Positions 49,353-55,026 of a stretch of 55,026 nt of DNA are shown one piece after another. The position numbers and the translations under genes were made by a program. Each line of letters opens with the position of its first letter. Positions within the stretch are counted from its first letter, which is position 1. The DNA is from Labilithrix sp. (GTDB lineage Bacteria > Myxococcota_A > Polyangia > Polyangiales > Polyangiaceae): NCBI GenBank assembly GCA_019637225.1, contig JAHBWC010000059.1, forward strand, positions 1 through 55,026, written 5' to 3'. Below the pieces are notes generated by a model. The model made no database searches. It saw nothing but the letters and a program-made list of their open reading frames with translations, and was not told the DNA's origin.

Positions 49353-50878
49353 CCGTGCGCAGCCCTCGCCTCTTCGACCCCAAGCGCCTGCGCCGTCTCG
49401 CGCCCGTCGCGATCGCCGGCGCGCTCGTCGCCGTCGCGATCGTCCTCGTCGCGGTGAGCGCGGCCGCGCGCCCTGGAGGCGGCAGCTCGTACTCGGGAGG
49501 AGGCTCGGGCGGTGGTGGTGGCGGCGGAGGCTCGGACGGCGGCGGTGACGCCGGCGCCCTTTTCGAGCTGCTCTTCATCCTCTGCATCGAGCACCCGGCG
49601 ATCGGCATTCCGCTGACGCTCATCGTGATCGGTTTTTTCATCTTCAAGAAGATGGCGGGCGGAAAGCAGCGCGACTGGAGCAGCGGCGGCGCCAGCAGCC
49701 CGGCCGCCCAGGCAGCGCGGTACGTCGCCGCGGTCCGCACGTCCGTCCGGCTCGACGTCATCCGCGGCGTCGATCGCAACTTCTCGCGCGTCGTCTTCGA
49801 GGACTTCGTCTATTCGCTCTACGCCGAGGTCCACCGCGCGCGCGGCGCCGGCGCGCTCAACCGCCTCTCCGCCTACCTCTCCCCCGGCGCCGCCGCGGCC
49901 CTCCAGCACGGGACCCGAGGGCCCGTCGACGGCGTCATCGTCGGAGCGATGCGCGTCCTGCAGGCGAGCGCGACGACGCAGTCGGGGGCGCGCGTCTCCC
50001 TCGAGTTCGAGAGCAACTACACCGAAGCCGGCCGAGGCTGCTACGTCGTCGAGCGCTGGGCGCTCGTGCGCGGCCCGTCCGCCAAGTCGCGCACGCCCGA
50101 CCGCGTCCGCGTCCTCGGCTGCCCCAACTGCGGCGCGCCGCAAGAGCAGCTCTTCAGCGGCACCTGCAAGCACTGCCAGCGCGTCGTCAACGACGGCTCC
50201 TTCGACTGGACGGTGGAGAGCACCCAGGTCGTCCGCCGCGAGGAGCGCCCGCCGATCGTCGGCTCGAGCGCCGAGGAGCAAGGGACCGACGATCCGACGA
50301 TCCGCGATCGAAACCTCCCGCAGGCGATCGCGGCGCTCCGCGCGAAAGATCCGTCGTTCGACGTCGCGCAGTTCCAGGCGCGCGTCGGGCTCGTTTTCCA
50401 GCAGTTCCAGCCGGCGTGGTCCGGGCGAAACCTCGCCCCCATGCGCCCGTTCCTCAGCGACGCCCTCTTCACGACGCAGCAGTACTGGGTCGCGGCCTAC
50501 GTCGCGCAGCGCATGCGCAACGTCACCGACGGCGCGCGCATCACGAACCTCGAGCTCGTGAAGGTCGAGTCGGACGCGTTCTACGACGCGATCACCGTGC
50601 GCCTCTTCGCCACCGGTCTCGACTACACGGTGACGGACGACGGCCGCCACGTCTCCGGCAGCCGGACGAAGCAGCGCGCGTACAGCGAGTACTGGACGCT
50701 CATCCGCGGCACCCACCGCAAGGGTCCGACGCGCACGGACCTCGCGTGCTCGAACTGCGGCGCGCCGCTCGCCGTGAACATGGTCGGCCAGTGCACCTAC
50801 TGCAAGGTGAAGGTCACCACGGGCGACTTCGACTGGGTGCTCTCGCGCATCGAGCAGGACGAGTCGTACACGGGCTGA
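49349..50878 (+). CDS. Tim44-domain membrane protein with two zinc ribbons
   Basis: 509 aa from GTG 49349. TM1 about 20-42, a poly-Gly/Ser linker, TM2 about 82-98 (GIPLTLIVIGFFIFKKM). Then two copies of a Tim44-like (NTF2-fold) domain (about 135-265 and 330-460), each followed by a zinc-ribbon: CPNCG...CKHC and CSNCG...CTYC. The Gly-rich linker is simple-sequence. The pairing with the TPM protein and translational overlap indicate one membrane complex, possibly in quality control. Function not established. Confidence 0.82.
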   Translation: MTVRSPRLFDPKRLRRLAPVAIAGALVAVAIVLVAVSAAARPGGGSSYSGGGSGGGGGGGGSDGGGDAGALFELLFILCIEHPAIGIPLTLIVIGFFIFKKMAGGKQRDWSSGGASSPAAQAARYVAAVRTSVRLDVIRGVDRNFSRVVFEDFVYSLYAEVHRARGAGALNRLSAYLSPGAAAALQHGTRGPVDGVIVGAMRVLQASATTQSGARVSLEFESNYTEAGRGCYVVERWALVRGPSAKSRTPDRVRVLGCPNCGAPQEQLFSGTCKHCQRVVNDGSFDWTVESTQVVRREERPPIVGSSAEEQGTDDPTIRDRNLPQAIAALRAKDPSFDVAQFQARVGLVFQQFQPAWSGRNLAPMRPFLSDALFTTQQYWVAAYVAQRMRNVTDGARITNLELVKVESDAFYDAITVRLFATGLDYTVTDDGRHVSGSRTKQRAYSEYWTLIRGTHRKGPTRTDLACSNCGAPLAVNMVGQCTYCKVKVTTGDFDWVLSRIEQDESYTG

Positions 50879-50887
50879 GCGGCGCCT

Positions 50888-50903
50888 CCGTCGACGTCGA
50901 CGG
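50888..50903. promoter_or_regulatory. 16-bp perfect palindrome
   Basis: CCGTCGACGTCGACGG, between the stop of the Tim44 gene (50878) and the stop of the convergent small ORF (50946). It could be a protein-binding site or a minor hairpin; no loop for a normal terminator. Confidence 0.35.
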
Positions 50904-50945
50904 TCAGCCCCCGTACGACCGCGAGCGCCGACCATCGCGACGCCG

Positions 50946-51113
50946 TCAGCGCGCGCGCGCATGGGCCCAGCGGCCCGCGCGCTCGCGGCGCTTGCGGGCG
51001 AGGCGCTGCTTGCGGCGGTGACGTCGCCGCTCGACGCGGCCCGAGTCGTCGCCGATGACCGTGCTGATGGGCGCCTCCGGAATGCAGAACCGATCGTCGT
51101 CGCTGTCGTTCAT
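50946..51113 (-). CDS. Small Arg-rich protein, 55 aa, hypothetical
   Basis: Minus-strand ATG at 51113 is preceded by GGGAGG with 6-nt spacing (GGGAGG-ACGACC-ATG), one of the best Shine-Dalgarno sequences in the window. The product begins MNDSDDDRFCIPEAPISTVI and ends in a very basic tail (RRRHRRKQRLARKRRER). The acid head/basic tail layout could fit nucleic-acid binding, but the basic tail may also come from high-GC codons. No family recognised; it may be part of a longer minus frame starting at 51323, but the SD argues against. Confidence 0.5.
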   Translation of the reverse strand: MNDSDDDRFCIPEAPISTVIGDDSGRVERRRHRRKQRLARKRRERAGRWAHARAR

Positions 51114-51446
51114 GGTCGTCCTCCCAGACGTCGAGCTCGAGTTGCAGCCGCGGTGCCAGCGATCGACGCCGCGCAAGCGCGGAAATCCCGCGCGCTCGCG
51201 CGAGCGGGCGGCGCGAGGCTGTCGCGCTGTCGAGACGCTCGCTTCGGGCTCGATCCATCGAGCGAGGATCATCCCCACGACGCCGCGAGATCGCCTCCGA
51301 GCGCGCGAAGGCGCGTCGATCATCGAACGCGAGCGCTCGCGTTCGAAGAGCCGATCTCCGTGACGCCGGCGAGCCCCCTCCGCGCGACGCGCCGGTCGGC
51401 GATCTCCGTGACGCCGGCGAGGCCCGTCAGCTCGACGAGGCGCGCG
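51114..51446. other. Intergenic region with 21-bp direct repeat
   Basis: 333 bp between the tiny minus ORF and the Cys-rich lipoprotein stop. A 21-bp sequence occurs at 51353-51373 and 51401-51421, a 48-bp period. I see no gene that I would support here. Confidence 0.45.
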
Positions 51447-52763
51447 TCACTTGCAGCCCGGCGCGCCGGTCGGCTGCTTGGTCGTCGGATGAATGCACGG
51501 CACGCACGTCTCGGCGGTCGGGCAGCCGCCCTGCGAGAGCAGGAGGCCTTCGAGCAAGCCGAACTCGATGCACTCGCTGACGCAGACGCCGGCCCCGCCG
51601 CTCTTGGGCGTGCACGTGTCGGGGACGTTCTTGAGGTCGAGGTTCTTGCTCGGCACGCACAGCTCGGTGTCGCCGTCGCACTCCTCCTCGGAGAGACGCG
51701 ACTGGAACTGGCTCGGGACGTCCCTCGCCGGGACGCACTTGCCGCGCATCTGTCCGCGCTTCCTGCAGCAGTCCCGGAGGACGGGCGGCGTCTTCGTCGC
51801 GGCGTCGCACGTCACGGTGGTGCACGCGCCGGTCGGCGTCCCGTCGGCGGGGTTGAAGCACGGGATGCAGCGATCGTCGGCGCCGCAGACGTCGCGCTGG
51901 AGCAGATCCTTCTGCGCGGCGACGTCCTTGAACACGGTGCTGAAGCATCGGCCCTCGATGCCCGCGAACGACGAGCACGCCATCGGCTTGTGCTGGCCGT
52001 ACTTCTTCAAGTACTCCTCCGGCACGCAGAACCCGGTCGCGCAGGTCGCGAGCCGCGCGCGGAGCTCCGCCCTCGTCTTCGGATCGGTCACCGCGTCGTC
52101 GAGGAAACCCTCCGTCACGCACCGGCCGCCCGGCGCGCAGACCGGCATCCTCGAGACGTCCATCTCGGTCCCGGTGAACGGACACGAGATCGCTCCCGGC
52201 GGAGCCGGAGCGCCGGTCCCGCCGTCTCCCGCGCTGGCGCAGGTCGACGGCGACGGCTTGCCGATGTCGCACACGCCCGAGGGAGCCCCGTCGGGCATCG
52301 TGCACGGCACGCACCTCTCGTCCGTCGCGCACGTGTCGCCGTCGCCCTGCGTGAGGGCCTCGGCGTACTTGGCGACCTTGGGGACGCAGAGGCTCACGCA
52401 GCGCCCCTCGGCTCCGGACGTCTTGCACGACGGTGGCTCCGCGCGGCTCGCGAGGATCGTCTCCGGCACGCAGGCGCCGCCGGCGCCGTCGCAGTCGGCG
52501 AGCTGCTTCGAAAGCGACGCCGGGATCTTCGACTTCGCGACGCAGCGCGCCTTGCCGCCGGCCTTGCACTCGCACGGCGTCACCGCGGCGGGATCGAGCT
52601 CCTCGAGGGTGTCCGGCGACGCCGGATCGCTGCAGGTCGCCGCCGTCGTCGTCTGCGGGTCACCCGGGGCCGCGCCTCCGCCGCCGGGAATCTCGGCGAT
52701 GCTGCACGCCGCGAGCGAGGAGATCCCGAAGACGAAGAGGAGGCTCGCCGCGCGCACGATCAT
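51447..52763 (-). CDS. Cys-rich lipoprotein with three repeated modules
   Basis: 438 aa from ATG 52763. Signal LLFVFGISSLAAC, lipobox LAAC (Cys20). About 36 Cys. Three modules of roughly 110-130 residues share a pattern: a C-containing acidic lead-in, CVP[ES], a stretch ending GRC or GVC, then two Cys, an acidic QxxC segment, CxPC and P-x-G-x-x-[TS]-G-x-C. The CxPC/DGxPxG pattern appears as CVPCTMPDGAPSGVC, CIPCFNPADGTPTGAC and CVPCIHPTTKQPTGAPGC. Internal duplication is clear. Function unknown; probably a disulfide-rigid surface module. Confidence 0.82.
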   Translation of the reverse strand: MIVRAASLLFVFGISSLAACSIAEIPGGGGAAPGDPQTTTAATCSDPASPDTLEELDPAAVTPCECKAGGKARCVAKSKIPASLSKQLADCDGAGGACVPETILASRAEPPSCKTSGAEGRCVSLCVPKVAKYAEALTQGDGDTCATDERCVPCTMPDGAPSGVCDIGKPSPSTCASAGDGGTGAPAPPGAISCPFTGTEMDVSRMPVCAPGGRCVTEGFLDDAVTDPKTRAELRARLATCATGFCVPEEYLKKYGQHKPMACSSFAGIEGRCFSTVFKDVAAQKDLLQRDVCGADDRCIPCFNPADGTPTGACTTVTCDAATKTPPVLRDCCRKRGQMRGKCVPARDVPSQFQSRLSEEECDGDTELCVPSKNLDLKNVPDTCTPKSGGAGVCVSECIEFGLLEGLLLSQGGCPTAETCVPCIHPTTKQPTGAPGCK

Positions 52764-53261
52764 GATCGGGTGCTCTTCAAGAGGCGGACCAAGGCTCCGC
52801 GCGCCGAACCCGTCGGCCGGAGGAGAGGCGGCGCGCCGGCCGGCGCGCCCAGAGAGCCCGAAAATCCAGCGCGGAGCGGCCCGTCGAGGGAGGGGCAGCG
52901 GCGATGATGTGCGATAGAAATCAACTGGATACCGAGGGGCCCGGGCGTGTCATCGGCCGGTGACACGCCCCGCGCGCGATCCAGATCAAATCGATCCGCT
53001 CCCCCTCGCCGCCGCCGTCCACGCCCTCCCCCGCGCCTCCGAAACACCGCGCGTTTTCGTGAGCCATGCGCGCCTGGCGGTCGCCGCGGAGGCGCGCTCG
53101 GGAGCGCTCGCGGGGCGGCACCGACGTTGCACCATCATCCCTCGACGACGACGCCGGGCGCGCTCTCCGAGAGTCCACGGCGTTCACCAGGAGCCTCTGC
53201 GATCGGCCACCCGCCGAGGTGGTCGCGTCGCGCCCGTCTGCCCAGCAGGAGCACATCGACC
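52764..53261. other. Divergent intergenic region, Cys-rich lipoprotein / LolA-like gene
   Basis: 498 bp, the longest unassigned stretch. It contains the 28-bp inverted repeat described separately. Frames in this stretch look non-coding. The LolA-like ATG at 53262 has AGGAG about 12 nt upstream (rather far), so its translation signal is not ideal. Confidence 0.45.
52943..52970. promoter_or_regulatory. 28-bp inverted repeat, operator or hairpin
   Basis: GGGCGTGTCA (52943-52952), 8-bp centre TCGGCCGG, and TGACACGCCC (52961-52970); perfect 10-bp arms. Placed about 180 bp from the Cys-rich gene start and 290 bp from the LolA-like start. It may be an operator for one of them. Confidence 0.5.
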
Positions 53262-54074
53262 ATGAAGACCTCCCTCGCCCTCTCCGTCCTCCTCGCCGTC
53301 GCCTCGGGTGTCGTGGTCCACGCGCCGGTGAAGGCCGCGGCCGAGACCAAGACCGCGGCGCCGGCGCTCTCCGCCGCGCAGATCGTGGCGAGGGTGGTCG
53401 AATCCGATCCGTGGGGACTCGGCGGCGCCCAGGTCGCGGCGAAGGCCGTCGTCACCGAGAAGGGCGGCAAGAGCCGCGCGCTCGTCTTCGACGCGAAGAG
53501 CCGCCGCTACGCGCCGCCGCTCGGCAAGAGCGTCATCACGTTCCAGGCGCCGGCCGACGTCGCCGGGATGAAGTTCCTCCAGATCCAGAACCGGGACTCC
53601 GACGACGAGCGCTTCCTCTACACGCCCGAGCTGAAGCGCTCGCGCCGCATCGCCGGCTCGAACCGCTCGGAGTCGTTCATGGGCACCGACTTCTCGTACG
53701 CCGACCTCGACGGCCGCGACCTCCGCCAGAGCACGTCGGTGCTGAAGGCCGACGAGACCATCGGCAAGTTCGACTGCTACCGCGTCGCCGCGACGCCGAA
53801 GAACGCCGACGCCGTCTACGCGAAGATCGAGCTCTGGGTCCGCAAGGACAACTACGTCCCGCTCAAGTGGGTCATGTTCGACAAGAAGGCCCAGCCCGTG
53901 AAGACGCTCATCGCGAAGGAGATCCAGCGCCACGGCGGTCGCTGGTTCATCACCGGATCGCGCATGACCGACGCGGCGACGGGGCGCTCGACCGAGCTGG
54001 TGCTCGAGAAGATCGACCGCCGCGAGGACATCCCGCTCGACAACTTCTCCGTCCGCGCGATCGAGAAGGGCTGA
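53262..54074 (+). CDS. LolA-like outer-membrane lipoprotein-sorting protein
   Basis: 270 aa from ATG 53262. Signal MKTSLALSVLLAVASGVVVHAPVKAAA. The body matches the PF17131-type LolA-like family: AQIVARVVESDPWGL, ALVFDAKSRRYAPPLGKSVITFQAPADVAGMKFLQIQNR, ERFLYTPELKRSRRIAGSNRSESFMGTDFSYADL and KLELWVRKDNYVP-type segments. The fold is an unclosed beta-barrel that carries lipids or lipoproteins through the periplasm. Followed 54 bp later by ABC transporter genes, as expected for an export or lipid-transfer operon. Confidence 0.9.
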   Translation: MKTSLALSVLLAVASGVVVHAPVKAAAETKTAAPALSAAQIVARVVESDPWGLGGAQVAAKAVVTEKGGKSRALVFDAKSRRYAPPLGKSVITFQAPADVAGMKFLQIQNRDSDDERFLYTPELKRSRRIAGSNRSESFMGTDFSYADLDGRDLRQSTSVLKADETIGKFDCYRVAATPKNADAVYAKIELWVRKDNYVPLKWVMFDKKAQPVKTLIAKEIQRHGGRWFITGSRMTDAATGRSTELVLEKIDRREDIPLDNFSVRAIEKG

Positions 54075-54131
54075 AGGGCGAGCGACAAGGGCCGCGACCG
54101 CGAAGAACGAGAACGACAAGGAGCCACCGTG

Positions 54132-54938
54132 ATGTCCACCGCATTCGTCGACGTCGTCCGCCTCTGCAAGACGTACTCGCAGGGTCCGCTCGCGACGCCC
54201 GTGCTCCGCGAGGTGTCGATGGGCTTCGAGCGCGGCTCGTTCAGCGCGATCGTCGGACCGTCCGGCTGCGGAAAGACCACGCTGCTCAGCGTGCTCGGCG
54301 CGCTCGACTCCGGCGACACGGGTCAGGTCGTCGTCGACGGGCTCGATCTGGTGCGGGCGTCCGCGCGCGAGCTGACGGAGTACCGCCGCCGCTCGATCGG
54401 CTTCGTCTTCCAGTTCTACAACCTGCTCCCGTCGCTCACGGCAGCGGAGAACGTCGAGTCCGGCCTCGAGTTCCTCGGGCTGACGGCCGCCGCGCGCCGC
54501 GCCCGCGCGCTCGACTGGCTCGCGCGCGTCGGGATGGCCGACCTCGCCTCGCGCTTCCCGGCGCAGCTCTCCGGCGGCCAGCAGCAGCGCGTCGCGGTCG
54601 CGCGGGTGCTCGCGCGGGAGCCGAAGCTCCTCCTCGCCGACGAGCCCACGGGAAACCTCGACGAGGAGTCGGGCGAGCGCATCTTCGCCTGCATGAAGGC
54701 CCTCCAGCGCGAGAGCGGCGTCACGTGCATCATGGTGACCCACGACGTCGACCTCGCCGCGCGCGTCGACGCGGTCGTGCGCCTGCGCGACGGACGCGTC
54801 GTCGAGGAGACCTTCGCGCGGAGCGGCGAGGTTCCGGTCGTCCGTCCGCGCCAGGAGTCCGGCACCGAGGCGACCCTGCGTGGCGGTCGGCACGGAGCCG
54901 CGGTCCCGAGCCTCCGCGCCGTCGGCAGCTGGCGATGA
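54132..54938 (+). CDS. ABC transporter ATPase, LolD/MacB-like
   Basis: 268 aa from ATG 54132 (a GTG lies directly before it at 54129). AAGGAG at 54118-54123 is a strong Shine-Dalgarno, 8 nt away. Walker A GPSGCGKTT (42-50), Q-loop FQFYNLLP, signature LSGGQQQR and Walker B LLLADEPTG, then H-loop THD. The FQFYNLLP motif and the closeness to LolA-like and permease genes place it in the LolCDE/MacB group. A Pro/Arg-rich C-terminal extension of about 40 residues is unusual. ATGA overlap with the permease. Confidence 0.95.
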   Translation: MSTAFVDVVRLCKTYSQGPLATPVLREVSMGFERGSFSAIVGPSGCGKTTLLSVLGALDSGDTGQVVVDGLDLVRASARELTEYRRRSIGFVFQFYNLLPSLTAAENVESGLEFLGLTAAARRARALDWLARVGMADLASRFPAQLSGGQQQRVAVARVLAREPKLLLADEPTGNLDEESGERIFACMKALQRESGVTCIMVTHDVDLAARVDAVVRLRDGRVVEETFARSGEVPVVRPRQESGTEATLRGGRHGAAVPSLRAVGSWR

Positions 54939-55026
54939 AGACGCTCCTCCGCTTCGCCTGGCGCGAGCTCCTCCGCGCGAAGGGTCGCTTCGCGTTGATC
55001 GCGCTGATCCTCACGATCCAGGCCGC
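54935..55026 (+). CDS. ABC transporter permease, FtsX/LolC-like, 5' end only
   Basis: 30 codons are visible before the window ends: MKTLLRFAWRELLRAKGRF then a hydrophobic stretch (ALIALILTIQA). This is the normal N-terminus of FtsX/LolC/MacB-type permeases. ATG overlaps the ATPase stop by 4 bp. The complete protein lies to the right. Confidence 0.85.
   Translation, partial: MKTLLRFAWRELLRAKGRFALIALILTIQA

Noticed and set aside
51353..51421. Possible attachment site or CRISPR from the 21-bp repeat
   Set aside because: Only two copies; no integrase, tRNA or cas gene close by.

Overview
The window is about 70% GC, densely packed and rich in exported lipoproteins, one-protein Ser/Thr kinase sensors, two-component genes and 4-bp stop/start overlaps. 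A MYXO-CTERM-like C-terminus, an AgmX/PglI-type domain, thrombospondin-3/OmpA proteins and several Cys-rich lipoproteins point to a Myxococcota chromosome, most likely the Polyangia side. No rRNA, tRNA, CRISPR array, transposase or phage gene was recognised, so this looks like ordinary chromosome and not a mobile island.

Layout. The left edge cuts the 5' end of ffh (minus). Next come a Gly/Cys-rich exported protein and an OmpA/TSP3 protein (322-4872, plus). Positions 4903-16826 form the most interesting block. A four-gene minus-strand operon encodes a SulP-STAS anion transporter, DabA (DUF2309, all zinc ligands present), DabB, and a second NuoM-like membrane subunit, all joined by 4-bp overlaps. 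An OprP/OprO-type porin is divergent from it, and a sensor kinase/NtrC-type regulator pair lies just beyond. The 235-bp divergent spacer carries a sigma-54-like promoter facing each way and two inverted repeats of the same form (GNGTC-N5-GACNC) 32 bp apart between them. I read this as a self-contained, sigma-54/NtrC-controlled inorganic-carbon (or related anion) uptake unit reaching from outer membrane to cytoplasm.

Positions 16935-30512 hold small lipoproteins, a purM-purN-FAD oxidoreductase-lipoprotein operon, a CX4CH lipoprotein, a LysM/putative glycoside hydrolase, a Pal-like lipoprotein, a Ser/Thr kinase, a Kef-type K+/H+ antiporter and a PAS histidine kinase. Positions 30564-41838 hold a 1200-aa VIT/VWA/AgmX/TPR/DUF2135 protein, a DUF3160 lipoprotein, an unrecognised lipoprotein with a hydrophobic core, and a beta-propeller dihaem cytochrome coupled to a small exported protein.

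Positions 41995-44765 encode an animal-type peptidylarginine deiminase lipoprotein with a complete catalytic set, followed by a HEAT-repeat protein. Then come CutA, a peptide deformylase with a lipoprotein leader, a Ser/Thr kinase-TolB_N-TPR protein, a DUF3634-like protein, a TPM-domain/Tim44-domain membrane pair, a tiny Arg-rich ORF, a triplicated Cys-rich lipoprotein, and the start of an envelope ABC transporter operon (LolA-like protein, LolD-like ATPase, permease cut by the right edge).

Large antisense ORFs throughout are treated as high-GC shadows.
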